Shown: positions 41,473-50,869, numbered from the stretch's first letter. The stretch: 64,000 nucleotides of DNA from Streptomyces sp. NBC_00569 (GCF_036345255.1 NZ_CP107783.1:2728001-2792000), one strand, 5' to 3'. Notes: a model not told the origin generated them from the letters alone. Program-made: numbers and translations.

Positions 41473-43245
41473 GTGCGCCGACGCGTCTGGGGAACGGCAG
41501 CTGTACTGGCGCTCTTTACGGGCTTCGCCCCGACCGCCGTCGCGCAGGCCGCCCCGCACAGACCCGAGCCGCTCCCCCTGGAGCGGCTCTTCGACAACAG
41601 GGCGGTCAGCGCCGACGACCGGGCCGGGGACGCCGACTTCGACGGCTCGGGCAGCTCACTGTCCGCCGGGGACCTGACGGCGGCCGGCTGGACTCCCGGG
41701 CGCGCCCTGGGTATTGAGGGCGCGCGCCTCACCTGGCCGCGCACGGCGTCGAAGGGGCCCGACAACGTGCGCGCCGACGGCCAGCGCGTCCGCGTGCACG
41801 GCCGGGGCGACGCGCTCGCCTTCCTGGTGGCCGGAACCGGCGGCGACGCGGCCGGTTCCGGCGGCGTGCGTTACCGGGACGGCTCGCGCTCCACGTACCG
41901 CCTCACCGCGCCCGACTGGCGCACGGGGCCGCTCGCGACCAAGTCCGTGGCACTGCCCCACCGCAACACGCCCGGCGGTCAACTCGCCGAGAGGACACGC
42001 CTGTTCGTCGTCACCGTGCCCGTGGCCAGGGGCCGCGAGATCGCCTCCGTGGATCTGCCCCGGGACCCCGGCACCCCCGACCTGCATGTCTTCGCACTGT
42101 CGGTGCGCTCGCCCGCGCCGGGGTGGACCGGCACCTGGTCGGCGTCCACCGCCGGACACACGGCCGTCGGGCCCTGGGCGGACCGTACGGTGCGGCTGGT
42201 CGTGCACACCAGCGTGGGCGGGCCGCGCGTGCGGATCCGGCTCGACAACACGTTCGCGTCGGCGCCGGTGCGGGTCGGGAGCGCGACGGTGGCCGTGCAG
42301 GACACGGGCGCCGGGGCCAAGGCCGACCCGGTGCCGCTGACGTTCCGGGGCGCGGAGGGTACGGAGATCCCCGCGGGGGCGCAGGCGTTCAGCGACGCGG
42401 TGGGCTTCGACGTGCCGGCGGGCGCGAATCTGCTGGTCAGCTTCCACCTCCCGGAGGCGGTCGCCACGGCGCCGGTGCACAGCCAGGCGATCCAGCGCTC
42501 GTACGTGAGCCTGGAGGGCGATCACGCGGCGGAGGCCTCAGCGGCCTCGTACACGTCGACGATCACGTACTGGCCGCTGCTCACCGGTGTCGACGTGAGC
42601 GGCGGGCCCGGATCGGTCGTCCTGCTCGGCGACTCCATCACGGACGGCGTGAAGTCGACGCCGGACGCGAACCACCGCTGGCCCGATGTCCTCGCCACCC
42701 GGCTGCGGGAGCAGGACACGGTGCCGCACTACGGGGTCCTGAACCAGGGGATCTCGGCGAACCGGGTGACGGGCGACCGCTATCCGGGGGACGGCGTCTC
42801 GACGGACACGGGCGGCGTGAGCGCGCTGCACCGCCTCGACCGTGACGTGCTGTCCCAGACGTCGGCCCGCACGGTCGTCGTGTTCCAGGGCGTCAACGAC
42901 GTACGGGCCGGCTTCTCCGGGGCCCAGGTCGTCGCCGGACTGAGGGAGATCGCCGCCCGCGCCCACGCGCGGGGTCTGCGCGTGGTCGGGGCGACGGTCA
43001 CTCCGTGCGAGGGCGAGACCCTGTGCACGGCCACGGCGGACCGGGAGCGGGAGGTCGTCAACGCGTATGTGCGCGACAGCGGGGGCGACTTCGACGCGGT
43101 CGTCGACTTCGACGCCGTGGTACGGGATCCGGCGCATCCCGCGCGGATCCGGCCCGAGTACGACAGCGGGGACCATCTGCACCCCGGGGACGCGGGGCTC
43201 GACGCGATGGCCCGGGCGGTGGACCTGGGGGCGCTGAAGCCGTAG
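41473..43245 (+). CDS. Secreted SGNH/GDSL hydrolase
   Basis: A 590-aa exported hydrolase with signal peptide VRRRVWGTAAVLALFTGFAPTAVAQA. Residues about 25-370 form an N-terminal beta-rich region, including TWSASTAGHTAVGPWADRTVRLVVHTSVGGPRVRIRLDNTF, that may bind substrate. The C-terminal SGNH domain has all four blocks: VVLLGDSITDG (Ser), NQGISANRV (Gly), VVFQGVNDVRAG (Asn) and DSGDHLHPGDAGL (Asp and His). It should be an esterase or carbohydrate deacetylase; substrate unknown. AGGGAG lies six bases before the GTG, and a strong promoter precedes it. Confidence 0.9.
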   Translation: MRRRVWGTAAVLALFTGFAPTAVAQAAPHRPEPLPLERLFDNRAVSADDRAGDADFDGSGSSLSAGDLTAAGWTPGRALGIEGARLTWPRTASKGPDNVRADGQRVRVHGRGDALAFLVAGTGGDAAGSGGVRYRDGSRSTYRLTAPDWRTGPLATKSVALPHRNTPGGQLAERTRLFVVTVPVARGREIASVDLPRDPGTPDLHVFALSVRSPAPGWTGTWSASTAGHTAVGPWADRTVRLVVHTSVGGPRVRIRLDNTFASAPVRVGSATVAVQDTGAGAKADPVPLTFRGAEGTEIPAGAQAFSDAVGFDVPAGANLLVSFHLPEAVATAPVHSQAIQRSYVSLEGDHAAEASAASYTSTITYWPLLTGVDVSGGPGSVVLLGDSITDGVKSTPDANHRWPDVLATRLREQDTVPHYGVLNQGISANRVTGDRYPGDGVSTDTGGVSALHRLDRDVLSQTSARTVVVFQGVNDVRAGFSGAQVVAGLREIAARAHARGLRVVGATVTPCEGETLCTATADREREVVNAYVRDSGGDFDAVVDFDAVVRDPAHPARIRPEYDSGDHLHPGDAGLDAMARAVDLGALKP

Positions 43246-43266
43246 GGCTCAGGCCCCTCGGATCGC

Positions 43267-43295
43267 GGGGCATGGAGGCCTTCGCCTCCGGCCCC
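43267..43295. terminator. Hairpin between convergent GDSL and exonuclease genes
   Basis: GGAGGC-CTTC-GCCTCC (43274-43289) forms an inner hairpin, and GGGGC/GCCCC (43267-43271 with 43291-43295) extends it. It lies 20 bases after the GDSL stop and 20 bases before the xthA stop. Confidence 0.65.
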
Positions 43296-43317
43296 GGGAT
43301 CGCGCGGCGGCCTCGCC

Positions 43318-44097
43318 CTACACGTCCAGGTCCACGACCACCGGCGCGTGGTCCGAGGCGCCCTTGCCCTTGCGCTCCTCGCGGTCCACGTACGAGTCCT
43401 TCACGGCCTTGGCGAACGGCTCGTTCCCGTAGACGAGGTCGATGCGCATGCCGCGGTTCTTGGGGAACCCGAGCTGGCGGTAGTCCCAGTACGTGAAGGG
43501 GTGGTCGTACTTCAGGGGGCGCGGGACCACGTCGGACAGGCCCGACTCCCGGAGCGCGGCGAGCGCGGCGCGCTCCGCGGGGGTGACGTGCGTGGCGCCG
43601 TCGAAGAGGGAGATGTCCCAGACGTCGTCGTCCGTCGGCGCGACGTTGTAGTCGCCCATCACGGCGAACGGGCGGGAGCCCCCGGCGTCGCCCGCGACGG
43701 CCGCCTTGAGCGCCTCGAACCACTGGAGCTTGTACGCGTAGTGCGGGTGGTCCACCTCGCGGCCGTTCGGCACGTACACCGACCACACGCGCGCGGGGCC
43801 GCACGTGGCGGAGATCGCGCGGGGCTCGTGGACGCCCTCGTATCCGGGGTCGCCGGGCAGGCCGGTGACGACGTCCTCCAGGCCGACGCGGGAGATCAGC
43901 GCCACGCCGTTCCACCGCCCGGTCGCGTTCACCGCGGACTCGTAGCCCAGCTCGCGCAGCTCGTCCGCGGGGAACTGCTCGGCCGTGCACTTGGTCTCCT
44001 GGACGCACAGCACGTCCGTCCCGGTGCTCTCCAGCCAGGCGAGAAGCCTGGGGAGCCGGGCGGTGATCGAGTTCACATTCCAGGTAGCAATCCGCAT
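43318..44097 (-). CDS. xthA: Exodeoxyribonuclease III
   Basis: A 259-aa exonuclease III-type AP endonuclease for base-excision repair. Motifs in order are MRIATWNVNSITARLPRL (Asn), VLCVQETKC (metal-binding Glu), RVWSVYVPNGREV (Tyr), FAVMGDYNVAPTDDDVWD (Asp and Asn), MRIDLVYGN, and the C-terminal KGASDHAPVVVDLDV (Asp-His). All catalytic residues are present. ATG 44097 begins the conserved N-terminus; a GTG two codons earlier is possible. Confidence 0.95.
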   Translation of the reverse strand: MRIATWNVNSITARLPRLLAWLESTGTDVLCVQETKCTAEQFPADELRELGYESAVNATGRWNGVALISRVGLEDVVTGLPGDPGYEGVHEPRAISATCGPARVWSVYVPNGREVDHPHYAYKLQWFEALKAAVAGDAGGSRPFAVMGDYNVAPTDDDVWDISLFDGATHVTPAERAALAALRESGLSDVVPRPLKYDHPFTYWDYRQLGFPKNRGMRIDLVYGNEPFAKAVKDSYVDREERKGKGASDHAPVVVDLDV

Positions 44098-44177
44098 GCC
44101 CACAACCTACCGGGCGGGTACGACAACGCCCGCCGACCCCAGGTTGCGGCCGTCACCCGCAGACAGGGCAGGATAGG

Positions 44178-44217
44178 CAGGCTACCTTGCAAGTTTCCCT
44201 GCTTGAAAGTTAGCCTG
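44178..44217 (+). promoter_or_regulatory. Inverted repeat covering the promoter of the isochorismatase-like gene
   Basis: CAGGCTACCTTGCAAG (44178-44193) and CTTGAAAGTTAGCCTG (44202-44217) are inverted arms with 14 of 16 positions matching. TTGCAA (44187-44192) and TAGCCT (44211-44216), 18 bases apart, form a likely promoter inside the repeat. A repressor bound to the repeat would cover both hexamers. Confidence 0.6.
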
Positions 44218-44255
44218 TCGAAGTATCTCCCCCGGATCCGCAAGGAGCACCCCTC

Positions 44256-44828
44256 ATGCCCGCCACCACCCTCGACGAGCGCACCGCCCTCGTCCTCATC
44301 GACCTCCAGAACGGCATCCTCGGCCTGCCCACCGTCCACCCCGCCGACGCCGTCCTGAAGAACGGGGTCACGCTGGCGGAGGCCTTCCGCGCCAAGGGCC
44401 TGCCCGTCGTGCGCGTCCGCGTCGCCTGGTCCCCCGACGGCGGCGACCTGCCGGTGAGCCGGTCGGCCGCTCCGGGGCTCACCCAGGCACCGCCCGCCGC
44501 GTTCTCCGAGTTCCCTGACGAGCTCGGCCCGCTCGGCGACGACATCGTGATCACCAAGCGCCACTGGGGCGCCTTCACCGGGACGGAGCTGGACCTCCAG
44601 CTGCGCCGCCGCGGAGTGACGCAGATCGTGCTCGCGGGGATCTCGTCCTCGATCGGCGTCGAGTCCACCGCCCGGTCCGCCTTCGAGCTGAGCTACCACC
44701 TCACGGTGGTCGAGGACGCGACGACGGACACGGACGCCGCCTCCCACGAGCACAGCTTCGGCAAGATCTTCCCGCGGATCGCGGAACTCGCCACGACCGA
44801 CGAGGTCGTCGAACTCCTCGGCCTGTAA
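44256..44828 (+). CDS. Isochorismatase-family protein without the catalytic cysteine
   Basis: A 190-aa protein of the isochorismatase-like hydrolase fold. The aspartate is in ALVLIDLQNGILG and the lysine in DIVITKRHWGAFTGTELD. The third residue is normally the cysteine nucleophile in a block such as G-x-x-T-D-x-C-V-x-x-T-A-R, but here it reads LAGISSSIGVESTARSAFELSY, with Gly at the cysteine position. Isochorismatases themselves do not need the cysteine, but amidase-type members do. The function is therefore open. AAGGAG precedes the ATG. It is a single gene behind a repressor-style promoter. Confidence 0.8.
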   Translation: MPATTLDERTALVLIDLQNGILGLPTVHPADAVLKNGVTLAEAFRAKGLPVVRVRVAWSPDGGDLPVSRSAAPGLTQAPPAAFSEFPDELGPLGDDIVITKRHWGAFTGTELDLQLRRRGVTQIVLAGISSSIGVESTARSAFELSYHLTVVEDATTDTDAASHEHSFGKIFPRIAELATTDEVVELLGL

Positions 44829-44857
44829 AGGGAGTTCTCGGACCCTCCGGGGAGAGC

Positions 44858-45493
44858 TCAGAGCGTCGCGTACTCCTCCGGCGTCAGCCGCAGGTTGTCC
44901 GTGCCGCCGAGTGCCCCGATCTGCCCTTCGTAGATGGGCCATGCCAGGTCGGTCAGCAGCGCGTCGTGAATGTCGTACGCGCGCTGCGGACCGACCTCGC
45001 GGAGGTAGTCGATGACCTCGGCGATCTTGTTCCAGGGAGCCATCACGGGCACGAGGAGCGTCTCGACGGGCTGGTCGGGGACGGTGAACGCGTCGCCGGG
45101 GTGGAACACGCGGCCGTGGTCGATCAGATAGCCGACGTTCGTGATGCGCGGGATGTCCGGGTGGATGACGGCGTGCAGTTCGCCGTGCACCTGGATGTCG
45201 AAACCGGCCGCCTCGAACGTGTCACCGTGCCCGACCGTGTGCACCCGCCCCGGGAACGCCGACGAGATCTTGTCGGCCACGGACTTCAGGGTCCAGATCT
45301 CGGTGGCCGGGTCGGCGTCGAGGGCCACCCGCAGCCGGGCCTCGTCGAAGTGGTCGGCGTGCTCGTGCGTCACGAGGATCGCCTCGGCCCCGACAGCCGC
45401 GTCCTCCTCGCAGAAGCCGCCCGGGTCGATGACGAGCGTCCGCCCGTCCTTCTCCAGGCGGACGCAGGCATGGATCTTCTTCGTGAGCTTCAT
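44858..45493 (-). CDS. MBL-fold metallo-hydrolase (UlaG-like)
   Basis: A 211-aa metallo-beta-lactamase-fold protein. The metal-binding motif is ILVTHEHADHFDEARL (H-x-H-x-D-H). Further ligands are expected in HGELHAVIHP and FHPGDAFTVP. It begins MKLTKKIHACVRLEKDGRTLVIDPGGFCEED, typical of short UlaG/YtkP-like family members that act as lactonases or nucleases. Substrate is not known. Start codon 45493 is chosen at the beginning of the fold; an ATG three codons upstream is also possible. Confidence 0.85.
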   Translation of the reverse strand: MKLTKKIHACVRLEKDGRTLVIDPGGFCEEDAAVGAEAILVTHEHADHFDEARLRVALDADPATEIWTLKSVADKISSAFPGRVHTVGHGDTFEAAGFDIQVHGELHAVIHPDIPRITNVGYLIDHGRVFHPGDAFTVPDQPVETLLVPVMAPWNKIAEVIDYLREVGPQRAYDIHDALLTDLAWPIYEGQIGALGGTDNLRLTPEEYATL

Positions 45494-45561
45494 ACGAACC
45501 ATCCTGCGCTCCCCGCCCGCCTCCGGCCCGTCCCGGCGCCCGTCTTCCACTCCCCCGGCTG

Positions 45562-46845
45562 CTACTCCTGCGGCGTGGTCTCCTCGCGGATCACGGCCTG
45601 CGCCACCTTGAACGCCGAGTTCGCCGCGGGCACACCGCAGTACACGGCGGCCTGGAGCAGCACTTCCTTGATCTCGTCGGCGGTGAGGCCGTTACGCAGG
45701 GCGGCCCGGGTGTGGAAGGCCAGCTCGTCGAGGTGGCCGCCGGCCACGAGCGCGGTGAGCGTCACACAGCTGCGCATGCGGCGGTCGAGGCCGGGCCGGC
45801 TCCAGATCTCCCCCCACGCGTAGCGGGTGATGAACTCCTGGAAGTCGCCGGAGAAGGCGTCCGCCGAGGCCAGGGCCCGGTCGACGTGCGCGTCGCCGAG
45901 CACCTCGCGGCGCACCTTGAGACCCATGTCGTGCCGGTCGGGCCGGACGGCCGCCTCGGGCTGGGCCTCAGTGGGGCCGATCTCCGCGACGGGTGCGACC
46001 GGCGGGGGCGGCGGCGCGAGGACGGGCTTGACGGGCGCGGCGGGGATCGCGTGCTGCCCGGTCTCGTACGCGGGCTGCCAGGCGGTGGAGAAGTGCCGTA
46101 CGAGAAGGTCGGTGACGGCGGCGGGCTGCTCGACCGGGGCGAGGTGCGAGGCGGCGGGCACCACGGCGAGCCGGGCGTCCGGTATGCCGGCGACGAGCGT
46201 GCGCGCCTGGGCGGGGCCCGTCACCTGGTCGTCGGAGCCGACGAGGACGAGCGTGGGCGCCCCGATGGAGCCGAGTTCGGCCCGTACGTCGAAGGACGCG
46301 AGCGCCTCGCAGGCCGCGATGTAGCAGCCCGGGTCGGTGGTGCGCACCATCTGCACGGCCCAGTCGGTGATGGCGGGCTGGGCGGCCGCGAAGCCGCCGG
46401 TGAACCAGTGCTCGGGGGACGTGCGGGCGATGGGGTCGAGGCCGTTGCTGCGGACGATCACGCCGCGCTGGCGGAACTCGTCGGCGGTGCCGAAGCGGGG
46501 CGAGGCCGCGATCAGCGCCAGGGAGGCCACGCGATGGGGGTGGCGCAGCGCCAGCTCCGCGCCGATGGCGCCGCCCAGGGAACAGCCCGCGTAGCCGAAG
46601 CGCTGCACGCCGAGTTCATCGAGCGTGGCCAGGAGCCGCGTGGCGAGGTCGGCTACGGAGCCGGCCGGGTGCGCGGGGGCGCCGCCGTGCCCGGGAAGGT
46701 CGAAACGGAACACCCGCCACTGCCGGGCGAGCTCGGGTACCTGCCGGTCCCACATGTGCCAGGTGGTGCCGAGCGAGGGCCCGAGGATGAGCACCGGGGC
46801 GTCGTCCGGGCCGTCGAGGCGGTACTGGAGGGCAGGCGTCTTCAT
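45562..46845 (-). CDS. pcaL: Bifunctional 3-oxoadipate enol-lactonase / 4-carboxymuconolactone decarboxylase
   Basis: A 427-aa fusion. Residues about 1-260 are the PcaD alpha/beta hydrolase (VLILGPSLGTTWHMWD, FDLPGHGG, nucleophile in YAGCSLGGAIGAELAL, histidine in ASHLAPVEQP). A Pro-rich linker (KPVLAPPPPPVAPVAE) joins the PcaC domain (GLKVRREVLGDAHVDRALASADAFSGDFQEFITRYAWGEIWSRPGLDRRMRSCVTL...DEIKEVLLQAAVYCGVPAANSAFKVAQAV). Together they perform the last two ring-opening steps of the protocatechuate branch. PcaL normally sits in a pca operon with pcaGHBFIJ; none of those genes is in this window. ATG 46845 is chosen over a GTG six codons upstream. Confidence 0.93.
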   Translation of the reverse strand: MKTPALQYRLDGPDDAPVLILGPSLGTTWHMWDRQVPELARQWRVFRFDLPGHGGAPAHPAGSVADLATRLLATLDELGVQRFGYAGCSLGGAIGAELALRHPHRVASLALIAASPRFGTADEFRQRGVIVRSNGLDPIARTSPEHWFTGGFAAAQPAITDWAVQMVRTTDPGCYIAACEALASFDVRAELGSIGAPTLVLVGSDDQVTGPAQARTLVAGIPDARLAVVPAASHLAPVEQPAAVTDLLVRHFSTAWQPAYETGQHAIPAAPVKPVLAPPPPPVAPVAEIGPTEAQPEAAVRPDRHDMGLKVRREVLGDAHVDRALASADAFSGDFQEFITRYAWGEIWSRPGLDRRMRSCVTLTALVAGGHLDELAFHTRAALRNGLTADEIKEVLLQAAVYCGVPAANSAFKVAQAVIREETTPQE

Positions 46846-47086
46846 CTCACTCACTTGCTCCACGCTATCCAGTCGCTCTGTGAGGGTTCGGGGCGGGGGC
46901 CGTGAGTGCGCACGGAGTGTACGCGTGGGGCTGGTGGTGTTCGGGGTTCGGGGAGGCGGTGTGAAGGCCGCCGACCGCGAGGAGCGGTGAGCGGCGCCGG
47001 AGCACGACGTGCGGGCGGTGCGACGCCGGGATCGCCGGTGCGGTGGACGGATCGCCCGGCCCCGGCCGCAGCGGTGCGCGCCGGCG

Positions 47087-47665
47087 CTACGGCGTCGTCG
47101 TCGACACCACGTACACGAAGGGCTTCGCCGGGTTCGCGCGGTTCACCACGATGTCCAGGGTCGGCTCGGGGTTCTTCTGCTTGTGGGTCAGGCCCCAGTA
47201 CGGGCCCGGGCCGTTGAAGACCCAGCCCACGACCCTCTGATTGCGCGCGCTGATGGTGATCTCGTCCTTCTCCAGCTTGGACGAGCTGGTCCCGATGGTC
47301 TTCAGGAACTTGTCGAGGCCCGAGTCCGTCGTGCGGAAGCGGACGTAGAGACGGCTCGTCCGGAGGTTGTTCGTCTCGTAGTACGCGACGCCCTTGGCGG
47401 AGGAGACCGGGACCGGCACCTGGTACAGCCGGCGCTGGACCTTGGAGGGCCAGCCGATGGTGAGGCCCGTGGCTGAGTACTTGGCCTCCTTGTCCTTGCC
47501 GCTGCTACGGCTCTGGTCCGCGGAGATCACCAGATAGCCGGCGGGCACGCCGATGAGCAGCACGATCGTGAGCAGCGTGAGCGCGCGGCGGCGGATGACC
47601 CTCCGGCGGTTCTCAGGGGGGCGCTGCCCTGCGTCGGGGGACGAGGGCTGGCGTGGCACAGTCAT
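47087..47665 (-). CDS. Membrane-anchored protein of unknown function linked to the sugar kinase gene
   Basis: A 192-aa protein with a basic N-terminus (ENRRRVIRRR) and one transmembrane helix (ALTLLTIVLLIGVPAGYLVISA), so the bulk is extracytoplasmic. The outer domain (KVQRRLYQVPVPVSSAKGVAYYETNNLRTSRLYVRFRTTDSGLDKFLKTIGTSSSKL...GWVFNGPGPYWGLTHKQKNPEPTLDIVVNRANPAKPFVYVVST) is compact and cysteine free. I recognise no family. Its start overlaps the stop of the ROK kinase gene by one base (TAATG), so it is cotranslated with the sugar cassette. No function is inferred. Confidence 0.65.
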   Translation of the reverse strand: MTVPRQPSSPDAGQRPPENRRRVIRRRALTLLTIVLLIGVPAGYLVISADQSRSSGKDKEAKYSATGLTIGWPSKVQRRLYQVPVPVSSAKGVAYYETNNLRTSRLYVRFRTTDSGLDKFLKTIGTSSSKLEKDEITISARNQRVVGWVFNGPGPYWGLTHKQKNPEPTLDIVVNRANPAKPFVYVVSTTTP

Positions 47666-48849
47666 TACTTGGGTCCCTGATTCTCGCCGGCGGCGCTCGC
47701 CGGGCTTTGCGGGCCGGGGCCGAAGTCCTTGCCCTGGTGGTAACGCTCGTAGCGCTCGTACCGTTCCACGCGACGGCGCTTGGCGCGGCGGAAGCGGCGG
47801 GCGACGAGCCGGGCGAGGTCCGCGGCGCCGACCATTCCGGCCTCGGGCCCGAGCTGGGCGCGGGCGATGCGGGCCTCGGGGCGGTAGCCACGGCCGGTGA
47901 GGTGGCGTTTGAAGGCCTCGCGGGCCGGACCGATCAGCAGGTCGTCGGCCGCGGAGACGCCGCCGCCGATGACGAAGCAGGACGGATCGAGGGCGGCCGC
48001 GAGGTTCGCGATGCCGACGCCGAGCCACTGGCCGATGTCCTGGAGCAGCTCGATGCACATGGCGTCGCCCTCGCGGGCGAGCTCGGTGATGAGGGGGCCC
48101 GTGATGTCGGGGACGTTGCCCTTGACGCGCTCGATGAGCCCGTACGCGACCGGGGAGTCCGCGGCGGCGAGCTCGCGGGCCTCGCGCACGAGCGCGTTGC
48201 CGGAGCTGTACTGCTCCCAGCAGCCGCGGTTGCCGCACGGGCAGCGGTGGCCGCCGGGAACGACCTGCATATGGCCGAATTCACCGGCGACGCCGAACTT
48301 GCCGCGCTTGACCTGGCCGTCCTCCAGGATCGCGCCGCCGATGCCGGTACCCAGCGTGATCATGACGAGGTGGTCCTCGCCTCGGCCCGCGCCGAACCGC
48401 CACTCGGCCCAGGCGGCCGTGTTCGCGTCGTTGTCGACGAGTACGGGGACGGAGAGGCGGCCGGCGAGACGGTCGCGCAGCGGCTCGTTGCGCCAGGACA
48501 GGTGCGGGGCGAACAGGACCCGGTTGCGGTCGGCGTCGACCCAGCCGGCCGCGCCGATGCCGACGGCGTGCACGTCGTGCCGGTCGGAGAGGTCGAGCAC
48601 CAGCTCCGTGATGGTGTCCTCGACGACCTTGGGGCTCTTGGACTTGTCCGGCGTCTCGGTGCGCAGGGTCTCCAGGATGTTGCCGTCGGCGTCGACGACA
48701 CCCGCCATCACCTTCGTACCGCCGATGTCGATACCGACGGTCGGGACGCGGGGCGCCGTCAGGTGGGAACGGCGCTCACGTGTGCCGACGGTCCGCAGGA
48801 CAGTGGCTCGTGCGGAGCCGCGGTGCGCGAGGTCGCGGTAGGTGCTCAT
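47665..48849 (-). CDS. ROK-family sugar kinase (glucokinase/fructokinase type)
   Basis: A 394-aa cytoplasmic kinase without the N-terminal helix-turn-helix of ROK repressors. The ATP phosphate loop is PTVGIDIGGTKVMAGVVD. The catalytic aspartate is in VPVLVDNDANTAAWAEWRFGAG, the second phosphate motif is VMITLGTGIGGAIL, and the ROK signature with zinc ligands is EFGHMQVVPGGHRCPCGNRGCWEQYSSG. Its place after binding protein, permease and ATPase genes matches the frcBCAK order, so it probably phosphorylates the imported sugar. The first 35 and last 45 residues are basic extensions outside the usual ROK core. Confidence 0.92.
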   Translation of the reverse strand: MSTYRDLAHRGSARATVLRTVGTRERRSHLTAPRVPTVGIDIGGTKVMAGVVDADGNILETLRTETPDKSKSPKVVEDTITELVLDLSDRHDVHAVGIGAAGWVDADRNRVLFAPHLSWRNEPLRDRLAGRLSVPVLVDNDANTAAWAEWRFGAGRGEDHLVMITLGTGIGGAILEDGQVKRGKFGVAGEFGHMQVVPGGHRCPCGNRGCWEQYSSGNALVREARELAAADSPVAYGLIERVKGNVPDITGPLITELAREGDAMCIELLQDIGQWLGVGIANLAAALDPSCFVIGGGVSAADDLLIGPAREAFKRHLTGRGYRPEARIARAQLGPEAGMVGAADLARLVARRFRRAKRRRVERYERYERYHQGKDFGPGPQSPASAAGENQGPK

Positions 48850-49022
48850 CGCGCCGATTGTGCCATTTCGCAGCAGCGGGGGCGTATCCGCTCGGTTCCG
48901 GTCACTCGGAGTGACCGGGGCGCTACCGCGGGTCCGTCGTCGCGGGTTGTCTTCGGCCCGGCGCGCCCCGCGGCGGAGCCGCCCGTGTCACGGCCCGCCG
49001 CGCGCCTTCGGGGGCGCCTCGC

Positions 49023-49823
49023 TCACGGGGCGTCCCGGCCCTCCAGCTCGTGGCGCAGGTCGTCCAGTTCGCTGCCGCCTGCCATCTGGCGGGTCAGTTC
49101 GTCGAGGGTGATCTCGTCGCGTGCGTAGCTGCCGAACATCGTGCCCCTCTTCAGGAGGACGAAGCGGTTGCCCACGAGGTAGGCGTGGTGCGGGTTGTGC
49201 GTGATCAGGACCACGCCGAGGCCCGCGTCACGCGCGGCGGCGACGTACTTGAGGACGACGCCGGACTGCTTGACGCCGAGCGCGGCGGTCGGCTCGTCGA
49301 GTACGAGGACCTTGGCGCCGAAGTACACGGCGCGGGCGATCGCCACGCACTGGCGCTCGCCGCCGGAGAGGGTGCCGATGGGCTGGTCGACGTCGCGCAG
49401 GTCGATGCCCATGCGGAGCAGCTCCGCATGGGTCGTCCGGCGCATCAGGTCGACGTCCAGGCGCTTGAAGGGGCCGGAGCCCTTCGTCGGCTCGGAGCCG
49501 AGGAAGAAGTTCCGCCAGACCGGCATCAGCGGGACGACGGCGAGGTCCTGGTAGACCGTGGCGATGCCGCGGTCGAGGGACTCGCGCGGGTTGGCGAGCC
49601 GCGTCTCCTCGCCCTCGATGCTGAAGGACCCGGAGTCGTGCTTGTGCAGACCCGCGATGATCTTGATGAGGGTCGACTTGCCCGCGCCGTTGTCGCCGAG
49701 GACGCAGGAGATCTCGCCCGCGTGCACGACGAGGGAGACGTCCTCCAGGGCCCGGATGTTTCCGTAGTACTTACTGACGCCGTCGAGCTCCACAAGCGCC
49801 GTACGTTCTGCGGTCTCGGTCAT
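49023..49823 (-). CDS. Sugar ABC transporter ATP-binding protein, single-domain (FrcA-like)
   Basis: A 266-aa ATPase of the CUT2 (ribose/fructose-type) class. Walker A is [12 protein letters not shown], the Q loop is [21 protein letters not shown], the signature is [16 protein letters not shown], Walker B is [11 protein letters not shown], and the switch histidine is in [14 protein letters not shown]. Most CUT2 ATPases (RbsA, XylG) have two fused nucleotide-binding domains; this has one, as in FrcA. Its ATG overlaps the permease stop by four bases. 173 bases separate it from the kinase gene. Confidence 0.92.
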   Translation of the reverse strand: MTETAERTALVELDGVSKYYGNIRALEDVSLVVHAGEISCVLGDNGAGKSTLIKIIAGLHKHDSGSFSIEGEETRLANPRESLDRGIATVYQDLAVVPLMPVWRNFFLGSEPTKGSGPFKRLDVDLMRRTTHAELLRMGIDLRDVDQPIGTLSGGERQCVAIARAVYFGAKVLVLDEPTAALGVKQSGVVLKYVAAARDAGLGVVLITHNPHHAYLVGNRFVLLKRGTMFGSYARDEITLDELTRQMAGGSELDDLRHELEGRDAP

Positions 49824-50869
49824 TTCGTCGCCTCCGCGCGCTTGCGGACCCACGCGTTGAGCAGGGTCGCGAGGAGCAGCATCGCCCCGAGGAAGAACTT
49901 GAACCAGTCCGGGTTCCACTCGGCGAACACGATGCCCTTGCTCGTCATGCCGAAGATCAGGGCGCCGATGGCCGCGCCGACCGCGGACCCGTAGCCGCCG
50001 GTGATCAGGCAGCCGCCGATGACGGCCGCGATGATGTAGATCAGCTCGTTGCCGACGCCCTCGCCGGACTGCACGACGTCGAACGAGAACAGCAGGTGCT
50101 GCCCCGAGATCCAGGCACCGAAGGCGACGCCCATGTACAGGCCGATCTTGGTCTTGTTGACCGGGACACCGACGGCGCGGGCCGCGTCCTCGCCGCCGCC
50201 GACCGCGTAGATCCAGTTACCGACGCGGGTGCGCAGCAGGATCCAGGTGGCGACGACGATCAGGGCGAGCCACCACAGGATGGTGATCTTGAAGTCGACG
50301 CCGCCGATGGTGAGCGTGGAGGCGAAGACGTCCTTCGCGGAGGAGAAGCCCTCCATGTCGGAGATCGACTTGGTGGAGACGGTGCCGCTGATCAGCTTGG
50401 TGAAACCGAGGTTCATGCCGGTCAGCATCAGGAACGTGCCGAGCGTGATGATGAAGCTCGGCGGGTCGGTGCGGGTCAGCATGACGCCGTTGAACACGCC
50501 GATGGCGAGCGTGAGCAGGAGCGAGACGCCCACGCCGACCCAGACGTTCGCCGTCATCTGGTAGCTGAACATCGACGAGATCAGCGCTGACGTGGTGACC
50601 ATGACGCCGGCGGAGAGGTCGAACTCGCCACCGATCATCAGCAGGGCCACCGGTACGGCCATGATGCCGATCGTCGACGACGCGTACAGGACCGTGGCGA
50701 GGCTGGAGGCCCGCAGGAAGCTGTCCGCGAAGATCGCGAAGAAGACGAACACGGCGACGGCGCCGACGACCGAGCCGAGTTCGGGCCGGCCCATGAGCTT
50801 GCGCAGCGGCGACGTCTTCAGGAGCCGCTCGTCCGTCAGCGGCGGGGTCTCTGGTGCGGCGGCGCTCAT
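49820..50869 (-). CDS. Sugar ABC transporter permease (CUT2, FrcC-like)
   Basis: A 349-aa inner-membrane protein with eight to ten hydrophobic segments. The family motifs are [74 protein letters not shown] (EAA-like loop contacting the ATPase) and [20 protein letters not shown]. It is of the ribose/fructose/xylose-type permease family. It is coupled by four-base overlaps on both sides, to binding protein 1 and to the ATPase. Confidence 0.93.
   Translation of the reverse strand: MSAAAPETPPLTDERLLKTSPLRKLMGRPELGSVVGAVAVFVFFAIFADSFLRASSLATVLYASSTIGIMAVPVALLMIGGEFDLSAGVMVTTSALISSMFSYQMTANVWVGVGVSLLLTLAIGVFNGVMLTRTDPPSFIITLGTFLMLTGMNLGFTKLISGTVSTKSISDMEGFSSAKDVFASTLTIGGVDFKITILWWLALIVVATWILLRTRVGNWIYAVGGGEDAARAVGVPVNKTKIGLYMGVAFGAWISGQHLLFSFDVVQSGEGVGNELIYIIAAVIGGCLITGGYGSAVGAAIGALIFGMTSKGIVFAEWNPDWFKFFLGAMLLLATLLNAWVRKRAEATK

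Noticed and set aside
46864..47086. Short gene in the gap before the sugar cassette
   Set aside because: Only low-complexity G/C-rich frames with no ribosome site or motif; I see nothing supportable in this stretch.
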